A stretch of DNA of 64,000 nucleotides, from contig NZ_BIMB01000015.1 of assembly GCF_004000865.1 (NCBI RefSeq), positions 62,001-126,000 on the forward strand. Direction: 5' to 3'. The position numbers and the translations under genes are program-made. Below, piece by piece: positions 24,205 through 32,614 of this stretch. This stretch comes from Paenibacillus elgii NBRC 100335 (GTDB lineage: Bacteria > Bacillota > Bacilli > Paenibacillales > NBRC-103111). The notes under the pieces were generated by a model. The model did no database searches and was not told the DNA's origin. It saw only the letters and a program-made list of their open reading frames with translations. How positions within the stretch are numbered: position 1 is the stretch's first letter; each line of letters begins with the position of its first letter.

Positions 24205-27200
24205 ATGCAGCAGACAGAGCGCGTCATCGCGTATTCGGATTTAAACGTCCATTGGCCGTACGGAACGATCCGGCTCGATGCCCTGGAGCTAGTTCAGCAG
24301 ATGGGCGATCATGCCAGGCTGTATTTTACGGGAACCGTGGATGCGGAGCAAGAAGATGCGATCGCCGTCGGCAGCGGCCGTTACGACCGGATTGAACTGA
24401 AGGCTTCGGGGCAGGAGCGTCCGCTTTTTATGGGGCAGCTTCAGGAGGTCGGACTCCAGGTCGTTCGCGGTATGTGCCGCGTAAGCGTAACGGCGGTTTC
24501 GCATACCTATGAGCTGGACATCGGGACAAGGACGCGCTCGTTTCAAAAGGTCGATGCGCGGTATATGGAAGTGGTGGATCACATCCTGGAGGCGTATCCC
24601 GGCTCGGCGGTCATCGATCGAAGCTTTGACAAGCTGGAGCAGGGAACGTTCATGATGCAGTATCAGGAGACAGACTGGGCCTTTCTGCGGCGGCTGGCTT
24701 CCCATGTAGGAGCGGATCTGGTGCCGGATATCACGGCGCACAGCAGCCGGTTCTGGATCGGGATTCCCGAAGGGCGCAAGCAGGTGAAGCTGGAGGACGT
24801 CCCGTATACGATTCAGCGGGAGATGGATGCGTACCGGGAGACGAGCGCTAACGGGCAAGCCGCCGTCAACGAGAGCGATTATACGAGCTGCCGGTTCGAG
24901 CTGGAGACGATGCTTGAGATCGGGGACGAAGTGCTGCGGGAAGGGCAAGCCTTCGTCATTACGAAGCGGCGCGGGACGATCGAACAGGGGGCGCTCAAGT
25001 GGGAGTACACGTGTGCGCTGCCGCAAGGGCTCAAGCGGAAAAAGACCTATAACCTGCCGATCATCGGGGCTGCGATCGAGGGAAGCATCCTCAAGATCAG
25101 CCGCAATCAGGTGAAGATCCATCTGGATATCGACGAGGCGCAGAGCGTGCAGGACGCCCGCTGGTTTCCTTACGCCGCGGAGGGCAATCAGGTATGGTAT
25201 CTCATGCCGGAGACCGGCTCGAAGGTCAAGCTGTATTTTCCAAGCGCGGAGGAAGACGACGCGATGGTGATCCAGTCGGTGCGTCATGCGCCGCAGGGCG
25301 AATTTGTCGAGAAGAGCGGCCGAAAAATGCAGGACCCGGGCGTGAAATCGTTCGGGAATCCGCAAGGCAAAGAAATAACGTTGGGGAACCACGATCTGAC
25401 GATGACGGCGAAGGAGGGCTTGCTTTATATCACGATGCAGTCGGGGATCGGCGTCTTTATGGACAGCGCCACCTGCATTCGGATGAATTCGAGCGCCGAC
25501 TTGGAGCTTCATGGACGCAGCGTCATGCTGTACGGAGAGAAAAGCCTGCATCTCCAGACGATGTCGGACACGCTGGAGCTGGGCGAAGGCGGGTTCAAAG
25601 CAAGCAGCGGCCAAATCAAGATGAACCTGACCTCCTCGCAGGAGTATACCCCGATCAAGAGCGCATTTGAGCAGCAGCGGGACGAGCTGGGACTGTCCGG
25701 GTTGATTGAGAAACGGACCAAACGCAACAAGGCCGTCCGGGCGCAGGGAAAACAAGACGCGCTGATCGAAGGGGTCAAAGGGCTATGGGGCTTTGTCGTG
25801 GATGCCGTGGAAATCTCATCCCCGGCGGTTCTTCTTGGCGAACACGTCTACGAGGAAATTACCGGAAACACGCTGGCGCCGCTTGCGGAACGAAACAGCA
25901 TCGCCAAAGCGGCGGTCTCGGGAACGCAGTATGTCGCCGAGCATGTGAAGAACGGTCAATGGGCCGAGATGGGAAGCGATGCCATAGAGCACGTCAAGAA
26001 GCAGTTGTATGAAGATTATGTAGAGCCGATTAAAACGAAATACCAGGGGGACTTTCAGCACAATCCGCTTGTCACCGGCGAGGAAGAAAACCGCAAGCTT
26101 GGCGAGGCCGACTTCAAGGGAACGATGATCGAGGTGGATGTCGCACTGAACTTCGTCGGAATCGGCGAAGCGAAAGCGGCAATCAAGACCTTGAAGAACG
26201 CGGTCAAAGACGGGAAAAAGATCAGCATGAAAGACCTCAAAAAAGGGGCAAGCGAGAACAAAGCGAAGGAATCCGAGCATGGAGAAGGCGCAGGGAAACG
26301 GCCTCACGGCAGCGCGGAAGGCGACTCGGCCCCAAGCGGACCGCCGAAGAACGGGAAGTATATAGCTGGCGGATTCGATGCCTCGAATCCGTCGGATGCG
26401 CTTGGAGCCTTGCTCCAGAAGATGATGAAGGAGATGAAGGATAATTCTCCGTATGTGATTGCGAGAGTGGAGCAGCCCGTACCCGTCGGAATTGGCATGC
26501 AGGGCGGCCCCAGATACACGTTTACAATCATGAAGCGTGAGGATTACAATGCTCTATATAGCAGCGCAAGCGATCATACGGGCGGTGGCGGCCGCGGCGG
26601 CTCGGGCCGGCATGATCGGGATAAACCCAAACATCGGGATGAAGAAGAGCAGCGTAAGCGCCACGATGAAGAAGAGCGTGAGCGTAAGGAAAGAGAGGAA
26701 CGTGAGCGCCGGGAGGAAGAGGAGCGCAAACGTAAAGAAGAAGAGCGTAAGCGTAAGGATGAGGAGGAGCGCAAGCGCCGGGAAGAAGAAGAGCGTAAGC
26801 ATCGCGAAGCAGAGCGTAAGCGTTTGGAGGATAAAGAGGGGCCTGAGGGGACAGGTAATCTCAATTATAAAGAGGGTTACTATGTTGAACATTTAACCGG
26901 AGAAGTCACAAAATGTACGGACTGGAAAGGTGTCAGCGGTGGACATAATTACGATGAATTCAAGAAATATTTTGATGGAAATGGGAAGTATGTATTAGAA
27001 GAAGTGAATAAATTACCACATCCTGATATTAATGGAATATATGATTTGGAATACAGAATGAAGGTTGAAATAAAGGATTATCGAGGGATTGGCACAGGTC
27101 AATATAAGTATATCCCCAAAGAAAATAAAGACCCTTTCAAAAAAACAATATATGATCCAAATATTATATCGAGTGATGACATTGTTAAATTTGGTAAAGA

Positions 27201-27366
27201 GGCTATGGAAGATGGCATTAATCAGAATCAAGTGAGACAATTAGAAGCTCAGGGCAAGGAGTTAATTCAAGGCACTGCTACTAATGGATTAAAATATGAA
27301 GGTATAAGAAATGTTGATACAGGTGAAATAGAAAACTTCTGGCATGTATTGGAATGGAGTGAGTAG
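24205..27366 (+). CDS. VgrG-like spike fused to EndoU ribonuclease toxin
   Basis: 1053 residues. Residues 1-460 repeat the VgrG/late-control-D architecture of the upstream spike ('GTFMMQYQETDWAFLRRLAS'). Residues 470-720 are helical. Residues about 800-880 are an uninterrupted Glu/Arg/Lys helix of EERKR-like repeats. Residues 890-1053 fit bacterial EndoU nuclease: 'GGHNYDEF' (His914), a second His939 in 'LPHPDINGIYDLEY', 'KKTIYDP' (Lys979-Pro985) and 'GTATNGLKYEGI' (1023 on). EndoU toxins of this kind cut tRNA or other RNA. DNA becomes AT-rich from about 26850, at the toxin boundary. The immunity gene follows 4 bp downstream. Confidence 0.8.
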   Translation: MQQTERVIAYSDLNVHWPYGTIRLDALELVQQMGDHARLYFTGTVDAEQEDAIAVGSGRYDRIELKASGQERPLFMGQLQEVGLQVVRGMCRVSVTAVSHTYELDIGTRTRSFQKVDARYMEVVDHILEAYPGSAVIDRSFDKLEQGTFMMQYQETDWAFLRRLASHVGADLVPDITAHSSRFWIGIPEGRKQVKLEDVPYTIQREMDAYRETSANGQAAVNESDYTSCRFELETMLEIGDEVLREGQAFVITKRRGTIEQGALKWEYTCALPQGLKRKKTYNLPIIGAAIEGSILKISRNQVKIHLDIDEAQSVQDARWFPYAAEGNQVWYLMPETGSKVKLYFPSAEEDDAMVIQSVRHAPQGEFVEKSGRKMQDPGVKSFGNPQGKEITLGNHDLTMTAKEGLLYITMQSGIGVFMDSATCIRMNSSADLELHGRSVMLYGEKSLHLQTMSDTLELGEGGFKASSGQIKMNLTSSQEYTPIKSAFEQQRDELGLSGLIEKRTKRNKAVRAQGKQDALIEGVKGLWGFVVDAVEISSPAVLLGEHVYEEITGNTLAPLAERNSIAKAAVSGTQYVAEHVKNGQWAEMGSDAIEHVKKQLYEDYVEPIKTKYQGDFQHNPLVTGEEENRKLGEADFKGTMIEVDVALNFVGIGEAKAAIKTLKNAVKDGKKISMKDLKKGASENKAKESEHGEGAGKRPHGSAEGDSAPSGPPKNGKYIAGGFDASNPSDALGALLQKMMKEMKDNSPYVIARVEQPVPVGIGMQGGPRYTFTIMKREDYNALYSSASDHTGGGGRGGSGRHDRDKPKHRDEEEQRKRHDEEERERKEREERERREEEERKRKEEERKRKDEEERKRREEEERKHREAERKRLEDKEGPEGTGNLNYKEGYYVEHLTGEVTKCTDWKGVSGGHNYDEFKKYFDGNGKYVLEEVNKLPHPDINGIYDLEYRMKVEIKDYRGIGTGQYKYIPKENKDPFKKTIYDPNIISSDDIVKFGKEAMEDGINQNQVRQLEAQGKELIQGTATNGLKYEGIRNVDTGEIENFWHVLEWSE

Positions 27367-27370
27367 AACG

Positions 27371-27769
27371 ATGGATAATTCCAAAGAAAATTATCAATTA
27401 CTAGTTGATAGATTTAAAATGAATGGACTAAGTAAAGATTTTGTTATTACTGTTTTAGCGAGATTTGTATTAGACTTCGATTTTATAAAAATTTTGACTG
27501 GTTTTTTAGATGAAAATGTGCTAAGAAGGGACACTATCGGAGTAGTTTATTCAGATGAATATGAAATTGGGGATGAAGGTTATTTTGGGGAGAATAAGGT
27601 TCTGTTTTATTATGGAATAGATGATGATTGGCATGATATTGTTACACATGATGAGTTATGTTGTTATTTACAAGTAGCATGTGAATTTTTTATGGATAGA
27701 AATAAAGAAAAGGCAGAAGAAGCGAAAAAAATTATGATTCAAATTAAAGAAAAATACAAAATAGATTAG
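27371..27769 (+). CDS. Candidate immunity protein for the EndoU toxin
   Basis: 132 residues from the ATG at 27371; GGAG of the toxin's own last codons lies 11 nt upstream, so translation is probably coupled. The small acidic helical protein ('LARFVLDFDFIKILTGFLDE', 'DWHDIVTHDELCCYLQVACE') resembles CdiI-type immunity proteins found with EndoU toxins. Position right after the toxin is the main argument. Strongly AT-rich, like the toxin tip, so the two probably arrived together. Confidence 0.7.
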   Translation: MDNSKENYQLLVDRFKMNGLSKDFVITVLARFVLDFDFIKILTGFLDENVLRRDTIGVVYSDEYEIGDEGYFGENKVLFYYGIDDDWHDIVTHDELCCYLQVACEFFMDRNKEKAEEAKKIMIQIKEKYKID

Positions 27770-27786
27770 AGGGTCTGACAAGAATT

Positions 27787-28095
27787 ATGTGTAACATTTT
27801 TTCAATACAACCAACAATGCCACAATGCAAGCTAGCCGTTCGTCTAGGAAGAATAGAACGTTTTCGAGAAATGAATCACGAATCGTACGGTGTGGATACG
27901 AACGTTCTAATCAATATTCAATTTATAACTCGATTATTTGATATCGGGTATTCTAAAATTCTTGAACTATCTGGAAGGCTGTTGCGGTTGAACGATCTAG
28001 ACAGGCTTGTAGAAAATCATTCCTCCTACTCACTAATGAAAAGAATAAAAGGGTGTTTAAAGATCAATACCCATTCAGATAAACCGGTTATTTAG
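27787..28095 (+). CDS. Uncertain small ORF in the immunity region
   Basis: 102 codons open from an ATG with only a weak GAGGG 12 nt upstream. The product ('DTNVLINIQFITRLFDIGYS', 'LNDLDRLVENHSSYSLMKRI') is not recognised. It could be a small immunity-type gene or the remains of a gene altered by recombination. It lies between the EndoU immunity gene and the SUKH-3 gene. Confidence 0.3.
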   Translation: MCNIFSIQPTMPQCKLAVRLGRIERFREMNHESYGVDTNVLINIQFITRLFDIGYSKILELSGRLLRLNDLDRLVENHSSYSLMKRIKGCLKINTHSDKPVI

Positions 28096-28151
28096 ATAAA
28101 GAAGATCTGGCACTACTGAACTATTGTCAATGGATTAGGGAGAAAAAGCAA

Positions 28152-28565
28152 GTGAAGATGAGTGAAGAAACCTTAAAGATCTTAAGAGATTCTGGTTGGT
28201 ATGAGGGAAGAAGTATTGATACTAAAGAAATAGAAGAAAATTTGGAGAAAATAGGTTTTTTTGTTTTTCCAGAAGTGAAAAAATTTTTGAAAGAGTTTGG
28301 AAATCTAGTGATCGAAGATACTATAAACGATGAGACGCACAATACAAGTGTAAGATTCAATAGCTACGGAGCTTTCAAAGCAGAGGAAGAATATGCTCAA
28401 GAGAAACTAGTTCCTGTAGGGTTGATCGATAGCGATTTTCTAGTGCTATTTGTTTCAGAAAGTGGAAAGGTGTACTGCAGTACTGGTAAATTAGGCGACA
28501 ATGCAACAGAAGCATGGGAAAGATTAATCGGGGGCAGAGGTTTTAAGCCGTGGGGGTATTTCTAA
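28152..28565 (+). CDS. SUKH-3 family immunity protein
   Basis: 137 residues from a GTG start, chosen because AGGGAG lies 9 nt upstream; an in-frame ATG is two codons later. The sequence follows the SUKH-3 pattern: 'LRDSGWYEGRSID', 'FVFPEVKKFLKEFGNLVIED' and a C-terminal 'ERLIGGRGFKPWGYF'. SUKH proteins protect against varied nuclease toxins. No intact toxin precedes it, but a broken toxin tip follows at 28607, so it is probably an orphan immunity gene kept from an earlier toxin. Confidence 0.85.
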   Translation: MKMSEETLKILRDSGWYEGRSIDTKEIEENLEKIGFFVFPEVKKFLKEFGNLVIEDTINDETHNTSVRFNSYGAFKAEEEYAQEKLVPVGLIDSDFLVLFVSESGKVYCSTGKLGDNATEAWERLIGGRGFKPWGYF

Positions 28566-28606
28566 TATAAAGGGTTTCATAAAATGTGTAAATTATGTAA
28601 AGTTAA

Positions 28607-28804
28607 CAGGTTTTCGATTGCTATTCTCCTGCTGAAAATAAAGGTGCAAGGGGTATTTTGAGTGAGGTTTGGGAAAAATTTGTTGTTAAGCAACAAACAA
28701 AAAATCTAAAAAAATGGTCTGTAGATGATTTTAAGATGGGGAATTATAGACCTACGAGAAGTTATTGTGATTCAGTCTTCGGCAAAGTCTTGCGATTAAC
28801 GTAA
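28607..28804 (+). pseudogene. Broken C-terminal toxin tip (CdiA-C-like)
   Basis: Sixty-five sense codons without a start codon at the 5' side read 'QVFDCYSPAENKGARGILSE' and then 'VWEKFVVKQQTK'. The 'V(F/Y)DCYSP ... RGI/RSI ... K-V-K-Q-T' pattern recalls the CdiA-C-type toxin domain (tRNA nuclease group). The last third departs from that pattern, suggesting a frameshift or truncation. No ribosome site or N-terminal part exists. It looks like a displaced toxin tip left after tip exchange. Confidence 0.5.
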
Positions 28805-28827
28805 ATACAACCAGAAAGGATGTTTAT

Positions 28828-29157
28828 ATGATTATTTGGAGAGGTTTAGGAATTTTGAATATCGTTGTTCCAGTGATTATGTTTGTTATAGTTAATTTTT
28901 TACTATCCGCTTTGGGGCTTAGGTCAATAGATTCCAGGCTGCCGATGGCTTTCGTCTTCATTGTATCGGGACTTATTATCTGGTATATGGGGAAAGCACT
29001 TAACGCCCAATCAGGGAAAGTGCTAGTTGATGTGGAAACGGGACAACACTATAAAATGGGAACCTCGCACAGTCTGTTTTTCATCCCTATGCATTATTGG
29101 GGCCCTGTCGGTCTAGTGACAGGATTCATTTTAATAGTTGCATCGATATTTACATAA
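28828..29157 (+). CDS. Small membrane protein at the end of the toxin island
   Basis: 109 residues with three hydrophobic segments (about 5-27, 38-56, 88-107) and a short soluble loop 'NAQSGKVLVDVETGQHYKMG'. GAAAGGATG lies before the ATG. It directly follows the broken toxin tip, in the same direction, so it may be that toxin's immunity protein; membrane immunity proteins normally match pore-forming or membrane-acting toxins, which argues the other way. Function unknown. A terminator follows. Confidence 0.65.
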   Translation: MIIWRGLGILNIVVPVIMFVIVNFLLSALGLRSIDSRLPMAFVFIVSGLIIWYMGKALNAQSGKVLVDVETGQHYKMGTSHSLFFIPMHYWGPVGLVTGFILIVASIFT

Positions 29158-29249
29158 CTCTGATTGCACAAGTTTTCTTGGATATGGGGTCTGTGAAAAA
29201 TTAGAGTAAATACTAAAACAACTTACGAACGCTAGATAAACTTGCTAAG

Positions 29250-29291
29250 GCTTATTTCAACTTGAACCATAAGTAGAAATGAGCCTTTTTG
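29250..29291 (+). terminator. Terminator closing the toxin island
   Basis: GGCTTATTTC (29250-29259) pairs with GAAATGAGCC (29277-29286) with one G-T pair, followed by TTTTT. Confidence 0.7.
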
Positions 29292-29433
29292 CATGCTCAA
29301 GATCATTAACTATTAACATAGCAAGCAACTTCCTGCACAAAACTATGACTTGCCATTTTAGTTAGAAATCCGGGAAAGCTTGGCAAAGAAGAAGCCTCTA
29401 TCTAAGGGACTCAGTTCGGATGATGCAAGGAAA

Positions 29434-29661
29434 TTAAAGCAAGGTCCGGTCATTCGAGCGGCCAACCAGGTAATCAAGGCTTACGTCGAAATAGTCAGCA
29501 AGAGCAATGAGGGTTGGAACACTTGGGATATTCTTTCCTTTTTCCAACGAACTCATGGCTTGTTTTGTGATGCCTAAATGTTCTGCCAAATCTTTGGCCA
29601 TTACTTTCCTTTCATTGCGAAGTTCAAGCAATCTTGCGGAAAAGGATTCTTTGTTAAACAT
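29434..29661 (-). CDS. XRE family transcriptional regulator
   Basis: 75 residues, nearly all of it a helix-turn-helix domain of the HTH_3 type ('KDLAEHLGITKQAMSSLEKG', 'PSVPTLIALADYFDVSLDYL'). AAGGAG is 7 nt upstream of the ATG. Upstream lies a perfect TAGTCAA/TTGACTA inverted repeat plus a second AGTCAA half-site at the expected promoter, suggesting self-repression. It faces the toxin island's end and is divergent from the gene at 29786. Confidence 0.88.
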   Translation of the reverse strand: MFNKESFSARLLELRNERKVMAKDLAEHLGITKQAMSSLEKGKNIPSVPTLIALADYFDVSLDYLVGRSNDRTLL

Positions 29662-29677
29662 ATAAAAACTCCTTGAC

Positions 29678-29730
29678 AGTCAATTGTTAATTTACTAATA
29701 TCTAAAGTGTAGTCAATTACTAGTTGACTA
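29678..29730. promoter_or_regulatory. Operator repeats upstream of the XRE gene
   Basis: TAGTCAA (29710-29716) and TTGACTA (29724-29730) form a perfect inverted repeat spaced by 7 bp; AGTCAATTG at 29678-29686 repeats the left half. Read leftward, TTGACT inside this repeat could serve as the -35 of the XRE gene. Confidence 0.5.
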
Positions 29731-29785
29731 TAGTGGCGCGTAAAGAGAGTACAGCTAATGCAATTCTACCAATATTAAATCTGCA

Positions 29786-30163
29786 ATGAAAGAGGAGGGG
29801 CGACACGGTTTAAAGATCAGAGTTAAACTAATGACCATTAATCGGGATGTAGAAGCTGCATTTGTTGCTTATTTCATATTTAAAATGACAAGCCAAAAAA
29901 TTTTGTTCAAGGGATTGGAGGAAGCAAGCATGCAAGATGTCGCAGAAATCTACCAACAAGAGGAGATTCATTTACTCGGAATGATTCAAGTGTGTGAAAC
30001 GTGCAGAGATATTATTTTGAACTTTGTGCGGCAGCAAAACGGTAAAATTAACGGGATCGTAATGGAAGACTTGCTGATATCCCTTTTTAAAGTAGAGATG
30101 GAACAGCGTGAGAATTTGCTTCATATGCAATTAGCCAAAGCAAGACTAAGCAGCGCCACATAG
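29786..30163 (+). CDS. Small protein of unknown function
   Basis: 125 residues, helical, with no membrane segment or signal. The start is doubtful: the ATG at 29786 has no ribosome site, and a GAGGAGGGG lies inside the frame shortly after it; the next ATG is at 29831. It contains 'EEIHLLGMIQVCETCRDIIL' with two nearby cysteines. It is divergent from the XRE gene and may share its operator. I do not recognise a family. Confidence 0.5.
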   Translation: MKEEGRHGLKIRVKLMTINRDVEAAFVAYFIFKMTSQKILFKGLEEASMQDVAEIYQQEEIHLLGMIQVCETCRDIILNFVRQQNGKINGIVMEDLLISLFKVEMEQRENLLHMQLAKARLSSAT

Positions 30164-30334
30164 ACCAGCTATCATCACCCAAAATTTAGTATATAATGTT
30201 ATTGTAAGAAATTATGGTATAAAGAGAATTACTTTGCAAAGGAGGCCGAAAATTCCACGCAATAAAATCTTCTCCCTACATACACATCGTCAAAGGTTCC
30301 ACGCAAGCCATCATTTATCGAGGAGGGTCCCTTT

Positions 30335-32545
30335 ATGAAATCACGTTCCGTCTCTATTACCGTCTTGTTTACTATGGTATTTTCCCTGTTCGCTCTTGCA
30401 GGATTCAACCCTCAACCGTCTTCCGCAATGAGCACGAATTTATTATTGGGTAAACCTTATACCTCCAGTTCCGAGGCGGATGCCGGATATCCGGACACAA
30501 ACCATAAAGAACTGACCGATGGTGTAGAGGCTTCCTACCTGCTCGCGGATCCGGCTTGGCAGGGAAGATTTAATGCCACAAGTTATAGTTTTACAGTTGA
30601 TTTGGGTAAGCCGCAAACCTTTAAAAATTTCAAAACGAACTTTTACAAATACACGGGAGCCGGCGTTCAGACTCCAATCCAAGTTGAATTCAGCTCATCT
30701 GCCGATCATTCCACCTGGATAACAGCCTGCTCGGTTTCCCAGCAAGGAAATGCTGTAGACGTGGCTCCTGTACCATATCGCTGCTCAGCGGCTTCTGATA
30801 TAACGGCAAGATATGTGAAGATGACAGTTACAAGTGCGCCTGGCACCTATTCTTTTGTTGACGAATGGGAGGTCACTCCTGCGCAAGTATCATCCTCCAT
30901 CGCTTTAAGCGGGACGTTCCTTCAACCTTATTTGGCCAATCAGTGGACCGACGCGGAGTGGAATACCGAATTTCAGAAAATGAAGGATGTTGGGATCAAC
31001 AAGCTGATTCTGAATTGGACGGCCGACAGCAAAAATAAAACCACAGTATACCCGACAACCGCTCTTGCCGGCTATACGCAAAATACATCTGCCGATCTCG
31101 TTGCGAAAGCTTTAAGCAAAGGAAATATTTACGGGGTTGATATTTATTTGGGTTTACAGATCAATCAGGACTGGTTCGTCAATTATGCGAATGATGCAAC
31201 CTGGCTATCGAACGAAGCGAATATTTCCAAGGCGCTGGTTGGAGATTTGTGGACAAAATATGGGACGAACCGTTCCTTAAAGGGCTTTTACCTTCCGTTC
31301 GAGGTCGATAACTTGAACTTACCTTCGACTACGGAATGGGACCGGTTAATTTCCTTTTATCAAACCGTAGGCAGCTATATCAAGCAGCAATCCTCCTCCA
31401 TGACCGTGATGATTTCTCCGTTCTTCAATTCGCGCGGTCAAACAACTGCGAATTGGCAAACGATGTGGGAGTATATTCTCTCGAAGAGTCCTTTGGATAT
31501 TTTTGCCCTTCAAGACGGTATCGGTGCCGGGCACGCCGAGACAAGCGAGTTGGATGCATGGTTCTCCGCAACAAAAACAGCCATCAATAACGCCCGTCCG
31601 TCCATGCAGTTCTGGGATAATGCGGAAACCTTCACGGATAACTTCAAGACTTTGGATCTAAAAACAGTAGTTGCCGATCTAAATGCCGTCCGTCCTTATG
31701 TTTCGGACTATATAAGCTTTAGCTTCAACCATTATATAAGCCCGCAGCAAGTCAATCCGTTATATTACGCAACGTATAAAGACTATGTTTTATCCGGTGC
31801 CCTGGATGCCGCCGCGCCAACGACTCCAGCCCATCTTTCAGGACGCGCTGTCAACTCGGATACCAATTTGCTGAATTGGACTCCATCGACAGATAATTTC
31901 GGCATCGTGGGTTACAAAATTTATCGAAACAATGAGCTGGTCTGGACAGCTTATACGAATGCGACCAGCTTTACGGACAGCCAGCTTCACTCCAACACTT
32001 CCTATAGGTACGCCGTGCAGGCATTTGATGCGGCAGGCAATTATTCTGCTCAGTCTTTACCCGTTACCGTTACAACTTATGCGGAAACAAATTATCCTAC
32101 CAATCTCGCATCCGGCAAAAAGTATACTTCAACGATCCCTACCCATCCATCCTATCCGGACAGCGGAGGCAAGCTAACCGACGGAGCTTTCGGAACCACA
32201 GCTTCCTGGGATGAAGCTTGGCGAGGCAGCAATGCCGCCAGCCCTTATTCGTTCACGATTGACTTAGGATCTTCCAAGAGCATCAAAGAAGTGAACGCCA
32301 ATTTCTTGCAAGCCATATCAGCCGGTGTGTTATTGCCCGAAACCGTTACGTTCTCCAGTTCCAGCGATAACATCTCTTTTAAGCAAATCGGTATTGTCCA
32401 TAAACCCGCCGTCAGTTCCAGCGACCAGACGAAAACCTACAGGCTGACTCATTTATCCGGCATCACGGGCCGTTATGTCAAAGTAACCATCGAGCCTGCA
32501 AGTATCGCGTGGACATTGATCGATGAGATACAGGTAAAACAATAA
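30335..32545 (+). CDS. Secreted DUF4434 glycosidase-like protein with discoidin and Fn3 domains
   Basis: 736 residues. A signal peptide (to about residue 31) is followed by an F5/8 type C-like (discoidin) domain at 35-185, a DUF4434 TIM-barrel-like domain at 190-490 ('SGTFLQPYLANQWTDAEWNT', 'KGFYLPFEVDNLN', 'PLDIFALQDGIGAG'), a fibronectin type III domain at about 495-585, and a second discoidin-like domain at 590-736. The two outer domains should bind carbohydrate; the barrel is probably a glycoside hydrolase, with Glu in 'FEVD' a possible catalytic residue (inference). GAGGAGG precedes the ATG. Transcribed alone. Confidence 0.88.
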   Translation: MKSRSVSITVLFTMVFSLFALAGFNPQPSSAMSTNLLLGKPYTSSSEADAGYPDTNHKELTDGVEASYLLADPAWQGRFNATSYSFTVDLGKPQTFKNFKTNFYKYTGAGVQTPIQVEFSSSADHSTWITACSVSQQGNAVDVAPVPYRCSAASDITARYVKMTVTSAPGTYSFVDEWEVTPAQVSSSIALSGTFLQPYLANQWTDAEWNTEFQKMKDVGINKLILNWTADSKNKTTVYPTTALAGYTQNTSADLVAKALSKGNIYGVDIYLGLQINQDWFVNYANDATWLSNEANISKALVGDLWTKYGTNRSLKGFYLPFEVDNLNLPSTTEWDRLISFYQTVGSYIKQQSSSMTVMISPFFNSRGQTTANWQTMWEYILSKSPLDIFALQDGIGAGHAETSELDAWFSATKTAINNARPSMQFWDNAETFTDNFKTLDLKTVVADLNAVRPYVSDYISFSFNHYISPQQVNPLYYATYKDYVLSGALDAAAPTTPAHLSGRAVNSDTNLLNWTPSTDNFGIVGYKIYRNNELVWTAYTNATSFTDSQLHSNTSYRYAVQAFDAAGNYSAQSLPVTVTTYAETNYPTNLASGKKYTSTIPTHPSYPDSGGKLTDGAFGTTASWDEAWRGSNAASPYSFTIDLGSSKSIKEVNANFLQAISAGVLLPETVTFSSSSDNISFKQIGIVHKPAVSSSDQTKTYRLTHLSGITGRYVKVTIEPASIAWTLIDEIQVKQ

Positions 32546-32571
32546 CGAAGAAACTCTAAAATTCTATGCAC

Positions 32572-32613
32572 AAAAAGCTCCTGAAGCCTGAATAAAGCAT
32601 CGGGAGCTTTTTG
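32572..32613 (+). terminator. Terminator after the DUF4434 gene
   Basis: AAAAAGCTCC (32572-32581) pairs with GGGAGCTTTTT (32602-32612). The 3' arm contains GGGAG, which is also placed as a ribosome site for the small ORF at 32615. Confidence 0.75.
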
Positions 32614-32614
32614 A

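Noticed and set aside
26628..26840. Short tandem repeats suggesting a CRISPR or satellite
   Set aside because: They are in-frame codons for a Glu/Arg/Lys helix; no spacer-repeat pattern.
29380..29577. 65-codon plus-strand frame across the XRE gene
   Set aside because: Most of it is antisense to a clear HTH_3 protein, and it has no good ribosome site.
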